From: Gnetum montanum
Lineage: Eukaryota; Streptophyta; Gnetopsida; Gnetales; Gnetaceae
Direction: 5' to 3'
DNA: 64,000 bases
NCBI GenBank assembly: GCA_015680685.1
Contig: MNCI01020531.1
Location: 20,479-84,478 of the forward strand
The notes below the pieces were generated by a model. The model was not told the DNA's origin and made no database searches. It saw only the letters and a list, made by a program, of their open reading frames with translations. The position numbers and the translations under genes are program-made. Below, piece by piece: positions 12,303 through 23,322 of the stretch; the first letter of the stretch is position 1; each line of letters begins with the position of its first letter.

Positions 12303-13934
12303 TGTACTGACCTAAATTGTTGGTGTAAGGCTAGAAGGGAAACAAACACCGAGATATCATTGGGCAGATAGAGCTGACCTTACCTTCGCCCAAGGGCAAG
12401 CTAGAAAAGTAAACAAAGGTAGAGTGCCTTGGATGGTCTGCACAAAAGTCAACCAAGGAATTCCCCAAGCATAAGCTACGGCTAGCGCTAAGGTTATCGC
12501 AAACGATGTCTTAAAATGTGTAAATGTGCATAAAATGTAAACATGAGCCATGAGACGTAAGACGTAAATGTAAATGTAAGGTGTAAAGAAGACGTAAACT
12601 AAACTAAATGTGTAAACTAAATGTAAGCAGAAATGTAAACAGAATGTAAAACAGAAAATGGAAATAATGTTTGGTTGGAAAAATGGAAATAATGTATCAC
12701 TTAGAAAAGATGTGCACTGGTCAAAGTGTAGCTGCATGTAGATGGCAGGTCAAATGCCTAACCCTGGGGTGATGTAATGTGATGATGTGATGAATGTGAG
12801 AAATTTTTGGATACCAACAATTAGGTGTGCCAAGTGCCCAAGGATTGTAGGTTCTATATTTTCTTAGAATTTCCAATGTCTCCAATTGCTAGCTTCGATT
12901 TATGTGAATTGACAGGGTATTTATAGGGTTGCGCTGGGCTCGGGCACAAAATTCAAGAATGGAATCAACGGCTATGAGATGAAAGCGGATCTAGTGACAT
13001 GTATCCAATGGATAGTTGTGCTTGGGTTGGATGCGTGCTGGTGAGAGTTGAATGTGTGTTGGACAGTTGTGCACGAGTTGGATGTGTGTTGGCAAGCTAT
13101 GTTCTTGACTAGGTACATTGCATTTTATAATTTATGGGTTATTCAAGCCCATGAAAGTACATTTAATTCAGATCATGAGGGCCTGACATGCCCACAAATG
13201 AAGATTTACAATGAAATGTACAAGGGAAATTTGACTCATCTTGCTTGAAACTTCTTTGTCCCTGAGTTTTCTGGAATTTTCTAGAAGTTGTTGATGTAGA
13301 GAATTTTTTGCCATTTTCTGGAATTTTCTGGAAGTTACTAATGCTAAGAATTTTCTGCCATTTTCTAGAATTTTCTGGAAGTTGTTGATGCTGAGAATTT
13401 TCTACCATTTTCTGGAATTTTCTGGAAGTTGCTAATGCTGAGAATTTTTTGCCAATTTCTAGAATTTTCTACCATTTTTTGAAATTTTCTAGAAATTGCT
13501 AATGCTGAGAATTTTTTTCCATTTTCTGGAATTTTTTAGAAGTTGGTCACGCTGGACTCACATTGCTAGCGTGACTTGGGCATTAGTGACAAAAATGAGC
13601 ATTTTTGGAGCTGAAATCTAATGTTCTGGAGGCTAGAACTTGGAGAAATCATTAATGGACCTTGAGGGTGACTTGTCCCTTCAAAATCAAACCATTTTGA
13701 CATTGTTTTGAGCCTATTTTGAGGCTCTGAAAGTTGGTTACGCTAGGCTCATTTTGTAACCTGACACTTTTAGATTTAGACTATTTTGACTTGATTTTGA
13801 AGTTGTTGGAGTTGCTCATGCTGAGGGCAAGCTAGCTTGATAGCGTGAGCAAGTTGGGGGTGAGCTCCCTACCTTAGTCAAATTTTTGAGTCATTCTCAT
13901 TTCAAAGTGCTAGGCCAAAATTAGTGGTGTTTCA
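12303..13934 (-). repeat. Solo LTR from a related element
   Basis: 1632-bp segment starting tgtactgacc and ending gtggtgtttca. It has the same TG...CA ends and the same terminal TGAAACACC (minus strand) as the other LTRs, and carries the conserved TATA box at 12918-12925. It interrupts integrase coding sequence that is continuous in E1, E3 and E4. Flanking pentamers are cttgg and ttagg, an imperfect target duplication. No internal element sequence is present, so it is best explained by LTR-LTR recombination. Its body is not alignable by eye with the E2-E4 LTRs, so it belongs to another subfamily. The AT-rich tract 12480-12680 repeats words such as atgtaaac. Confidence 0.7.
13262..13550. repeat. 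Minisatellite in the solo LTR
   Basis: About five copies of a roughly 57-bp unit made of gaattttctggaagttg, ctgatgctgagaatt and ttctgccattttctg, with small differences between copies. One reading of its minus strand is a repeated Q-K-I-P-E-N-G-K-like peptide, probably fortuitous. It lies downstream of the LTR TATA box in promoter-distal sequence. Confidence 0.8.
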
Positions 13935-14939
13935 TTAGGTCCCCCTTTTTGATTGGCCACTGATGTAGGTTGTAATGATGCTTTTGCCATTGCTTGTCCT
14001 AATACCATTCAATGCGACCAAGTGTTTGAATGTGCTCCACCTCTAAGGAGTTGAGATCGATGATCCTTGACTTGTTGTTTTGAGCCTCATCTATAATATT
14101 TAAGAGGATCATCTGAAGTGATGGAACTTGTAATTCAAGAGGTAACACCGCTTTAGATCCATAAATGAGACTGTAAGGAGTCTTACTTGTAGCTGTTTTT
14201 CATGTTGTATGGTAAACCCACAACACATAGAGGATTTGTTCATGCCATCGCCTCTTACTGCTACTGAGCATCTTTTTGAGGAGGTTAATATTATCTTTGT
14301 TTGTTGCTTCTGCCTGACTGTTGGCTTGCAAGTAATATGAAAATGAAAAAGAGTGTTTGATGCCAAGGTTGTTGCAAAAGGTTTTGGTTTCCACACTACT
14401 AAATTATGACCTGTTGTCCATCACAATAGTCATGGGAAGACCAAACCTTGTTACTATGTTATCCAAGATAAAGTGGCAAACCTGTTGGGATGTGGTCTTT
14501 CTCAGGGGAATAGTCTCTACCCATTTTGTGAAGTATTCAGTTGCGGTGATAATGAAGCTATGTCTTATAAAAGACTTAGGTGTGATGGGTCCTATGATAT
14601 CTAGTCCCCAACATTGGAATGGCCATGTGATCTATGTAGGATGTAACTCGGTAGGTGACACATATATAAGATTTGCATGGCATTGACATATATCACATGT
14701 CTTAACTTTGGTGAGGCAATCTCATTCTATGCAAGGCCAGTAATACCCTAGGTGTCTGATTTTTGTTGCCATAGCTCTAGGGGCTATGTGTCCCCCACAC
14801 AGTCCCTCATGGACTTTGTTAACAATTTTTTGTGCTTCTTCCCCACTAACGCAAGTTAGTAATATCTCATCAAAGCAGCATTTGCATAAGGTGTTATCTC
14901 CCATGAGGACACATTGTCTGGCTCACTTCTGTATTGCAT

Positions 14940-15660
14940 CCTTTTAGGCAGATGTCAAGCTGTGTGGTGGTTCACCATGTTGGAGGTATGCTTTGATGTT
15001 GGCATACCATTCTTGGGTATTTATTGCATTAATAGATGGAATGTATGCTGCTTGAGTAATAGGATCTGTGCATTCTATTATCGAAGTAGGCAGAGTGGCA
15101 AATAGTTGAGATGGCACATTTAATGCTAACGTGGCTAGCACATTAGCTATGGTTTTCTCGTTACGAGGCACATGTTGAATGTCTAATGTTGTGAACTATT
15201 TTAGTAAATCCTTGGCCAAATCATAGTAAGGCTACAAATGTGAAGCCTTGCAAGTGGAAACTTCAGTGATTTGGTTGATAACTAGTTATGAGTCACCCTA
15301 GATTTTCAAATGTTGGATCTTTAGCTCTTGAGCTACTAGAAGACTCCTCAGGAGTCCTTTGTACTAAGCTACGTTGTTCATGTAAAGGAATGTAAAGCAA
15401 TACACGAAGGGTCGAATTTCCCTAGAGGAAAATGTAAGAACTACAACGGCACTACCACCTTGTGTAGTTGAAGTTCCATCAAAATGTAAATTGGCTTCAA
15501 AATTAGATGATACAGGGTTTAGGCTATTGATATGTTCATCTAGGAATTTAGGTTCTATTATTACCTAATCATGAATGGGTGAAGTTGTAAGTTGTGTGGC
15601 TATTGCTTGACCCTTTGTTGATTATTGTGCTACATAATGTAAATCAAATTCCATAGTTAT
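14940..15660 (-). pseudogene. E2 archaeal-type RNase H remnant
   Basis: Second RNase H between RNase H and integrase. The open piece 14944-15171 begins with M-P-R-N-E and contains the A-x-V-L-A-T-L-A motif that corresponds to the last catalytic Asp region (ADALATLA in E3; here the Asp reads as Asn). Upstream the frame is broken by stops. The Phe-Asp motif and NNVAEYE-like motif can be traced only in pieces toward 15480. Confidence 0.7.
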
Positions 15661-15664
15661 AGAT

Positions 15665-17312
15665 TTCCATCAGGCTATTCTACTACTCTCGTATAAGTTA
15701 GTTGTGATAGCCCAAAGTATGTTACTCTTGCATATGATGTTAATCTTGTTGTGAAATAGGTAATGTCTTCACTTTTTGAGCACAAATACTAGGGTGAGAT
15801 AATATTTTTCTACCTCGTTGTACTTTGCCTCGTGAGCTATTAATGCATGGCTTAAGTAATAGACCAGAGTTTCATACCCATCATCTCTTTTTTGACATAG
15901 CAATGTAGCAATAGATATGTCCAAAGTGGCAAGGTAGATGTGGAAAGGCCTCTCCCTCTATGGTGGGTAAATAGTCAGGAGGTGCAAAGGCTCTTTCTTT
16001 AGGTTATCAAAGGCTTGCTGACATTTTTCTATCCACTCAAAGTTGACCCCCTTCTTAAGCAAGTGTTGCATGGGGTATAGTTTTTCTATCAACATCGCGA
16101 TAAACCTTCTGATAAGCTACACTCTACCTTGCAACCCACACAAATCTTTAAGGTTTGTAGGAAGTACTAAGTTGATGATGGCCCTCACTTTATGGAGGTT
16201 CACTCGTATCCCTATTTTTGATATTACAAAGCCTAGCATGCATCTGATTTTAACTCTGAAAACACATTTCCTAGGGTTGAGGCATAGGCCTTGTTTATGA
16301 CAATGTTGGAGGACTATATTGAGATTGTTGCGATGATCAATAGCTTCCTTAGATTTGACTACTATGTCATCAACATAATTGTTTAATCTCTCTAAGAGGT
16401 AGTCACTAAAAATGTATGTCATCGCTCATTGATAGGTTGCTCCAACATTTTTTTAAGTTCAAAAGGCATCATTATGTAACAAAAGGTTCCCTAAGGGGTG
16501 ATAAAGGTAGTTGCTAACTAATGCCTTGGGTTGATATGGATATGGTTATAGCCCAAGAACCCGTCCATGAAGGATAGTAAGGCATGATCAACCGTAGTGT
16601 CGATAAGTTGATCGATACTTAGCAATAGAAAGTCATCCTTAATCATTGCTTTGTTCAGGTCTCGAAAGTCTATACATATTCATATACCTCTCATTTTCTT
16701 AGAAAGTATAATGATGTTCGATACCCATTCTGAGTAATCAAGCACCTAAATGAAACCAGCTTGATAAAGCTTGGTGATTTCATCATGTATAGCTAGTGCA
16801 ATCTCCGATTTAATTTTGCGAGCCTTTTGTTTGACTACCTTAACATACGGATCTAGGATAATGTTGTGTTGTATAAGCTACGGGTCCAAACTTGGCAAGT
16901 CATCATATGACTATGCAAACACTTTAATATTGTCATTGAGAACGTTCAAGATGCTTTTATGTACCTGTGGATGTAATAGGGAGCTAACTTTCAAGGTTTT
17001 TGCTTCACCTTTAGAGGTAGTTACACGGATATCACTAAGTGGATCCTCAATCACATCCCTGGCCTCTACGTCCAAGGCCTGGACCAGATGTTCTGGCTAG
17101 TCTAGAGATGTCTCCAAGGATGCTATGGTGTCATGAGTGGGTGATTCCAAGCCTACCAATTCTAGATTCAAGCATCTGGTGAATTTTCTATAGAGACCTA
17201 TCAAGGTCAAAGGCAAAGAAAGATCACCATGCATAGCCATTTTTTCAATTTGTCCTACAATGAGCAAATGGACCAAGTCAAGTGATACCTGATTGAAGCA
17301 TGTAATGAACAT
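15665..17312 (-). pseudogene. E2 reverse transcriptase and first RNase H
   Basis: Minus-strand RT-RNase H. The open piece 16117-16422 spans the RT palm with an intact Y-V-D-D box (N-N-Y-V-D-D) and the following L-G-F-V-I-S motif. RNase H traces (YYLSHAL-like) lie near 15850. The N-terminal RT and protease-RT linker extend to 17312, the last open piece being 17097-17312. Stops interrupt all parts. RT copies the element RNA into cDNA. Confidence 0.8.
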
Positions 17313-17335
17313 ATGTAAAGAAATAATGTGACATA

Positions 17336-17720
17336 AGATAATTTCTAGTTTAAGGTCTTAGTGGACCACTATTACACAAAATTTTTAAATGAAAATTGCT
17401 AGTTTAAGATCTCAATAGACCATAAGCATGTAGTATCGTGAGACGAATGCTAAAACTACTAGTTTAAGATCATGGTGGACCATCGTTGGCCTACACTATA
17501 AGTTAAGATTGCTAATTTAAGGTCTTGGTAGACCGTAACCATGTTTAAAATGTAAAGGAGGTTAAGGTTTCAAGTTTAAGGTCATAGCAGACCATTACTG
17601 GGTCCAAAATGCTAAAATTACTAGTTTAAGGTTGTGGAAGACTATCACTAGGCTATATTGTAGGTAAAAATTGCTAGTTTAAGGTCTTTGTAGACTATGA
17701 CTATGCAAAATTTGTAAGTA
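17336..17720. repeat. Hairpin-type repeats before the E2 antisense gene
   Basis: About seven units with a period near 57 bp: ctagtttaaggtcttagtggaccat and variants. The arms GGTC and GACC flank six bases (ttagtg, ttggta, atagca). A shortened form of the same motif stands at this place in E3 (near 25750) and E4 (57385-57412, 57590-57620). Confidence 0.8.
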
Positions 17721-17864
17721 TGGAGTGAAAAATTTGGTGGACCCACTTACTATGCTGTCAATGAGTTCTATGCTGCAGTGAGACTACACTATAGTAGTGC
17801 TATGCTACATGGGTTTTTCGTGTTACTTGGGCCATGAAAGTGCCAAGGGTTTTTACTACGTTGG

Positions 17865-17873
17865 AATAAATAG
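17865..17873 (+). promoter_or_regulatory. Possible TATA box of the E2 antisense gene
   Basis: AATAAATAG, 138 bp before the aligned start codon at 18003. Comparable boxes stand 139 bp (E3) and 127 bp (E4) before their start codons. Confidence 0.45.
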
Positions 17874-18002
17874 GGGATTACTCCTGGTAAACTTATCATT
17901 TTCATTATCAGAGCCCATACCTAGAGCGTAGCACGATCGAAGTGAGAGAGAGCATGACAAGAATAGTGTAGCAGTTGGTACAATCAATTTGTAAGCAAAG
18001 CA

Positions 18003-18121
18003 ATGGCATGTAAAAGTGAGTGCAAGCATTAAGGTATTTCCAAGGTGGATGAAATGAGGGACACTTTGGGATGCCTCTCCAAGGAGTGCATAAAGGAGTG
18101 GTAGGAGGCTCCATCTTCTTA
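18003..18121 (+). pseudogene. E2 antisense gene, exon 1
   Basis: 119-bp exon. The start ATG at 18003 aligns codon for codon with E3 exon 1 (26041-26159, also 119 bp). Shared positions include K4, K8, K14, D16, E17 and P37. Two in-frame stops (codons 10 and 34) mark it as dead. The donor GTAAGT is at 18122. The acceptor of intron 1 is at 36556-36557, and E3 is inserted inside this intron. The remaining exons are 36558-40162. Confidence 0.7.
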
Positions 18122-18871
18122 GTAAGTCACTATGCTACCCTTATTTTTGTTATGTATCAGGTTAGATTGCCATTGCCATTATTGTTTTGGCCATCATGGC
18201 TACAATTTTTGCAACTGTTGCCATTATTTTTATTGCTTTTTTGGCCACTGCATAGTGGTTGTCATCACTTTGGCCGTAGGAGCCATGGCAGCTGCTATGC
18301 TACAGCTGCGCATGGTACTGCAATGGCCATCATTGTTAAGAATGATGACTATGCTAACATGAGGGTTTGGATAGTTTTGGGCAATGTAGCGCATGCACAT
18401 CATAACGTACCATCCTTAGAATGGATGGTTGTTTGTTTGTAAAGTTTTGGCATAGCGCAGCACATGCCTGGCGTAGTGTAGCATGAGTAAAGAAAGAGTT
18501 TGTTGTTTCTGTGTTTTGCCTAGCTGTATTTCATGTGGTGGGGTAGAGTTGGAACAATGGGAACACTATGTGTATTTTTCCTAAGCCATGTTGTTCTGGT
18601 CATTGACGTTGTTAGACTATTACATTTTTGTTCTTGTTACACTACGCTACTCTAGATGTCATGGTTGCTATGCGGCTATGCTAATAGGCCTACTACATGG
18701 CTATGCCAATAGACCTGCTACGCTACTACGCTGTTGATACTATTTTTCTGCTATGCTTTTCTGGTTACATGGGGTGTCGGCGTCCTGCTACGCTGCACAT
18801 ACTGTAGCTGTTACCCTTATGCAAAGTGTAACTGTTACTCTACGCTATATAGGGTACGCTATGCTAGGCTG
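18122..18871. other. Intron 1 of the E2 antisense gene, left part
   Basis: Sequence between the exon 1 donor and the E3 insertion. It is rich in palindromic words of the gctacgctatgct kind that also fill the LTRs. The open frames 18071-18442 and 18132-18362 read low-complexity ggccatca-like repeats and have no family resemblance. The last five bases, ggctg, pair with agttg at 36338-36342 as the probable E3 target duplication. Confidence 0.55.
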
Positions 18872-20443
18872 TGTAACAACAAAAAATGCCGGTAGCTGGA
18901 AAATACGAAACAAAATCCATGTACACAGTCTTAACCATGGATTCGTGTGAGGGCTGTGCTAGAGAAAATGAATCCGCAGTGCCCTGAACGGTCTTGTCGA
19001 TCAGACAGGGACTCGCTCAATCAGTAAATCGACAAAGATTATAGATAATCCGTGGAACGATTTGATTCAATGAACCGTGAAAGGAGAGGAAAATGATGTA
19101 GATAAATTGCAATAATGACAATGTTAACATGACAAGAAGGATCGGATTAAAGAGAAATACGTAATTCCCAGATCTGTGCTTTGACCCGAAAACTGAGTAT
19201 ATTGTATACACTAATGGAAAAAATTTCCGCTTATCTTGTGCAGAACATACACAAAATAACAAGAAAATTTCCCAGAAAGGAGTACAGAATGAAGTTTGGT
19301 CTACCTTGTAAGATAAAGACGGGATGCAAAGAAGGTCAATCCTGAATGTCTATCAATCAACTGTGTCTGATCAATAGATGTTGCCAACTGCACCAGATGA
19401 TCTCTCGATCTCTGATCTATCCTCTTTGCCTTCGGTAGCCTCTGCTCAAAGCTGCTGATGATCACTGATGGGGAAAACTGTGTTTTTTGCCAAAATGTAT
19501 GATCGCTCCACTGCCAATGCTCAAAGATGTCTCTTATCTCTGCTCGAAGATGATAACTGCCAAAAGCCGAAGAAGCCTCTCCTTTTGTTTCTTCGTCAAC
19601 TGGAGTATTTATAAGTTCCAAAACATGTGGAGAAGGCATGGCCCTGATGGCATGTGTCTCAAACCCTCAAAATACCGTTGACTTGTCCAATTTCATGTTG
19701 AAACTGACTATGTCACATCACATTTCTAGAAGAAGGGGCAAAGTACGCTGTTAACACTTTTGTCAAAGCTGCTTCATGATTACGCACAATATGCTCATCA
19801 ACGTATTGTGCGTGTGGATAGCAGATGCGTAACTGCTTTAGCTGGCTTTACATTGTATTATACTTGTTTACGTTGTGTCGCATGGCAGAGTGTAATAGAG
19901 CATGGGAGTAGTTAGTGCCAGCTATTTTACGCTTATTTACACTACAAAGCGTAATAAGGCGTAAAAAAATGGCCAACTTTACAACAAATTATGCTTGTCC
20001 ACACTGCGTAGCATAATGAGCATAAAGTGATCAATCTGCAAAAAGAATAAATCAATTTGCTGCGTTTCCTTTGACTTTGACTTTGCTTTTCTTTGAAGCT
20101 CATTACGCTACTCTGCATAACTGAGTGTAAACTCGGCCCTGAGCAAAAGAGTTAGCCGAATATGCCACAAGCTTTAAACTCTAAACTCCTTCAAAATTGC
20201 TGAAGTAAGTTACTTTCTGCTATTGGGCTATGCCAAACAGAATTACGCTGAGCGACACTACACTATGTTGCATAATGTAGAGTAAAGAGAGAAAACAAAG
20301 TAAGGTTAAAATCTGTGAGAAAATCAGAGACTGGATGCTGCGTGCCTCTTTGCTTTGTTCTGTCTTCTGGATTACTGTCGCAAACTTCTGCCGAAATCGC
20401 GAATCTTCACCTAAGGCCAATTCGCAATTTCTATGGTGTTTCA
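18872..20443 (-). repeat. E3 3' LTR
   Basis: 1572 bp, from tgtaacaac to tggtgtttca, the same length as its partner at 34766-36337. Minus-strand TATA box at 19606-19613. Several palindromes of the TTACGCT/AGCGTAA kind occur between 19780 and 20290, for example cgcacaata (19776-19784) with tattgtgcg near 19805. Short frames 19017-19262 and 19301-19639 (minus) recur in the other E3 LTR simply because the LTRs are copies; I see no family for them. Confidence 0.9.
19606..19613 (-). promoter_or_regulatory. E3 3' LTR TATA box
   Basis: Minus strand TATAAATA, at the conserved LTR position. Confidence 0.65.
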
Positions 20444-20509
20444 ATGGCCCCTTTTTGTTGACGGTTAGAGGGCTTGCACGAAAGACGTCGACAAAGAATA
20501 CGAAACACC
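20435..20509 (-). promoter_or_regulatory. E3 polypurine tract within a 75-bp inverted repeat
   Basis: The minus-strand PPT AAAAAGGGGCCAT directly abuts the LTR start TGAAACACC. The plus-strand arms GGTGTTTC...TTTGTTGACG and CGTCGACAAA...GAAACACC can pair, with about 20 bases between them. The length is 75 bp, as in E2 and E4. Confidence 0.8.
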
Positions 20510-21615
20510 GGATAGGTAAAAGTACCAACAACGTTCATCAATGGTTGCTCAAGTGTCACCCTGTCAACATAGAGGTGCAGAGATGAGGGAAATGGGAGAT
20601 AGGATAGTATAGGAGGAAACAGGTTTAGGGAAGACTCAAATGAGGTTCAGGGAAGATCAAAATGAGTGGGGATAGCTTTTTTCACACATAAGCACTTAGG
20701 ATTTCTCCTGCGATTGCATTTTCATGGAGTTATGCCGTCATTTTGTAGATGAAGGGGCTTGCATAAACGAATTGTGTTGCATTTGCACAGCCTGGTTGAG
20801 ATGTGTTTCATCCATTTTGCCGACCCACTTTTTTTTTGCCGTCCACTAGGCGAGTTATGTTACGCCGGTTCATGGACTTGAGTGTAATGTAGATGCAGAA
20901 AGCATGTGCTGCGTATGTACATTTTGTGTACGGGAAGCAGATGGTGGAGATGTAAAGAAGTAAGAGCTAGGGGTAGGGTTATAAGGAAAATAGGGATGCA
21001 CTCCTAAGTGGACAGGCTAACTTAAGCAGCCATCTTAAAACGCTATCGGTACTACACCACTCAGATGAATGCACCCACGAATGACGTCCTCGTAACAAGT
21101 AATCTGCAACAAAAGAAGAAAATAGAGGATACCATTTCTCATGCAAATTACCGGCGAGGTTGTTGAAACAAGTAATATTTGATGCGAGATAAAGTGAACG
21201 GGCCACGAAAGAGGAACTGTAGCACGAGGCTAGAGCCTTCAACATTGATGCTCGACCTAGCATATCACCGCCAAAGAACATTAGACTCAGCACACCTGAC
21301 TGGTTATGCAAAGAATCAGCTAGGTGAATCTGTGAAGGCAGAGTCTAATAGTGATGATGAGCGGAGATCCCCAAGGTCGTTGTTGACGAGAACTCCTTTG
21401 GGGCTCCGGTCGGCGAAACTAAACTCTTAGAGGTGCCACCGCTACAGTGGGTGCAGTGACAGCATCTCCGAGGGGTCAGTAGTATACCTTTCAGCACATC
21501 TAAGGAATCAGCAGAATGCCTGTGAGGTAGCGATGTCGGGGTTGTCCCAACATCCCACCCCATTTGTTTTGCAGCCGCATGGAGACGATTATGCTTGCTT
21601 GATTTGCATGATGGC
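20510..21615. other. E3 3' untranslated region
   Basis: No supported gene. The gagttgtgttacatcc-like word occurs in diverged form near 20770-20880. The part 20990-21560 is clearly related to E4 52780-53340, so it belongs to the family's ancestral 3' region. Short frames on both strands (20979-21311 minus, 21179-21430 plus, 21345-21563 minus) are not conserved as protein. Confidence 0.55.
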
Positions 21616-21619
21616 GATC

Positions 21620-22125
21620 TGAAAGTCCCAGTTTTAAGTCCTGGTAGACTGTCGTTGCTGGTTTTAAGTCTCAGCAGATCATGGTCCTAGTTTAAAGTCT
21701 GGGCGGATCGAGAAATGCTACTTTTACGTCGTAGAGGATGGTGGCGAGGCTGATTTATGGTCTCAGCAGACCGTGCTATGGGTGTCAATTTTGTGTCGTG
21801 ACCCTGGGACAAATCTGTGCTAGTTTTATGTCTCAGCAGATGACTACTTACCTATGCCAGTTTTGTGTGATGGTGGACAGCTGGTGCCAGTTTAGCGTCG
21901 TGGTAGATGCGTGCAAAAGATTCCAGTTTTTCATCTTGGTGGACTTGTACAACATTGCCAGTTTTACGTCGTAGCGGACGGTTGCAACTTGCTAGTTTTT
22001 TTTCATGGCAGACAATTGTTGCCAGTTTAGCGTCGTGGTGGATGCATGAAGGGAATGCCAATTTTATGTCATAGCGGACGTTTATTGCCAGTTTAGCATC
22101 GTAGCAGATGATTGTTGCCATACCT
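21620..22125. repeat. Hairpin-type repeats after E3 integrase
   Basis: About fifteen units of 30-36 bp: gttttaagtcctggtagact, ttatggtctcagcagaccg, ttttacgtcgtagcggacgg and similar. The arms AGTC/GACT, GGTC/GACC and CGTC/GACG vary together. Minus-strand translation gives repeated Y-D-A-K-L-A peptides (21852-22136), but integrase ends with its own stop before the tract, so it is probably untranslated. Confidence 0.85.
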
Positions 22126-22149
22126 GATGTTAACACTGGATATGCACTT

Positions 22150-23310
22150 AGATGTAGTACCGCTTCAGATATATATGATTTACAGGATTCGGTAACTCGT
22201 TGCCATTGATGTCTGCTAGCTTAAATGCACCATTGCCATATACATCAACTACCAAGAAAGGGCCCTCCCAGTTTGTAGAGAATTTGCCTACTGGTTCGCA
22301 AATGGCCTTGAGAACCAAATCTCCCTTCTTGATAGGACGTTGTTGAAGATTGTGATGGTGCTTTTGCCTTTGCTTATCTTGATACTTTTCAATGGTATCA
22401 AGTGTCTGTATTCACTTCTCCTCTACTGTATCCAAATCCATGATCCGAGACTCGGTGTGTTGAGCCTCATTTATAATCATGGAAAGGACAATCCGCAGAG
22501 AAGAAACTTGTAATTCGAGGGGCAGCACCACCTCGGATCCATAGACTAGGCTATAGGGTGTACTATCTGTAGCTGTTCTGCATGTGGTACGATACGCCCA
22601 TAGTACATAGAGGATCTTTTCATGCCACCGTCTCTTGTTACTGTCGAGCATTTTCTTGAGCAAATTGATGATGACTTTATTTGTTGCTTTAGCTTGACCA
22701 TTTTCTTGCAAGTAGTAAGGCGAGGAAAAAAATTGTTTGATGCCAAGATTATCACAAAAGGATTTGGTTTCCAAACTACTAAACTGTGGCCCATTGTCAG
22801 TCACGATAGCCATTGGGAGGCCAAATCGGGTTACAATATTGTCCAAGATGAAATGATAGACCTGTTGAGATGTAATCTTCCGTAAAGGGATGGCTTCCAC
22901 CCACTTCGTGAAGTACTCAGTAGCTGTGATGATGAAGCTATGCCCTATAGAAGACTTTGGCGTGATGGGCCCTATGATGTCTAGTCCCCATCGTTGGAAG
23001 GGCCGTGTGATCTGGGTCGTATGTAGTTCTGTAGGTGACACGTGCATGAGATTCGCATAACGTTGACATGTGTCACATGTTTTGACCTTTGTAAGCAATC
23101 TTTTTCCATGTATGGCCAGTAATACCCTAAGCGACGGATTTTAGAAGCCATGGCTCGTGGTGCTACGTGTCCTCCGCATAACCCCTCGTGCACTTCAACG
23201 ACTATACATTGCACCTGATCTTTGTTAATGCAAGTAAGCAGTACTCCATCAAAAGAGCGTCTACAGAGGGTACTGTCTCCTATGATGAAGTACTGCCTAG
23301 CCTACTTGCG
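22150..23310 (-). pseudogene. E3 integrase
   Basis: Best integrase in the window. The main open piece is 22412-23098 (228 residues), preceded by a piece 22981-23214 carrying the zinc-binding start (V-H-E-G-L-C-G-G-H) in another frame. A frameshift therefore separates the HHCC His and Cys parts; CDTCQ follows near 23080. The core shows G-L-D-I-I-G-P (first Asp) and T-D-N-G-P-Q-F (second Asp). The third catalytic residue is lost: the N-G-Q-A-E motif of relatives reads N-G-Q-A-K, a G-to-A change. The C-terminal domain with N-W-E-G-P-F lies at about 22265-22300. It inserts the cDNA, but this copy is inactive. Confidence 0.85.
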
Positions 23311-23322
23311 AATAGCGTCTTT

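Larger units (their letters stand above)
12105..14930 (-). pseudogene. E2 integrase, split by a solo LTR
   Basis: Integrase on the minus strand. The zinc-binding part (open piece 14722-14904) shows H-E-G-L-C-G-G-H followed by a tract ending YYWPC, as in HHCC domains. The core shows M-D-N (second Asp) near 14425 and the A-E-A-T-N-K motif with the catalytic Glu near 14310. The C-terminal domain is split: 13935-14100 and 12105-12302 flank a 1632-bp solo LTR. Stops and frameshifts make it inactive. Pieces at 14109-14396 and 14200-14394 are two frames of the same domain, showing a frameshift. Confidence 0.75.

Noticed and set aside
12357-12737. Membrane-like protein on the minus strand
   Set aside because: The hydrophobic reading comes from repeated atgtaaac words inside a solo LTR.
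13262-13550. Centromere-type satellite
   Set aside because: Only about five units, confined to one solo LTR.
18071-18442. Plus-strand protein in the E2 interval before E3
   Set aside because: Leu/His/Cys-rich low-complexity reading of ggccatca-type repeats inside intron 1 of the antisense gene. No counterpart in E3 or E4.
19017-19639. Protein genes in the LTRs (also 34911-35681, 45275-46082, 8009-8995)
   Set aside because: Short frames recur in LTR pairs only because LTRs are copies. No family motifs, and they are not shared between E2, E3 and E4 LTRs.
21620-22125. CRISPR-like array
   Set aside because: Units are adjacent, variable and not separated by unique spacers. The setting is a plant retrotransposon.
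22622-22885. Plus-strand frames opposite integrase and RT (also 1001-1270, 14357-14686, 54407-54727, 24416-24715, 56085-56375)
   Set aside because: They recur because the minus-strand pol genes are homologous. Their translations have no independent motifs.
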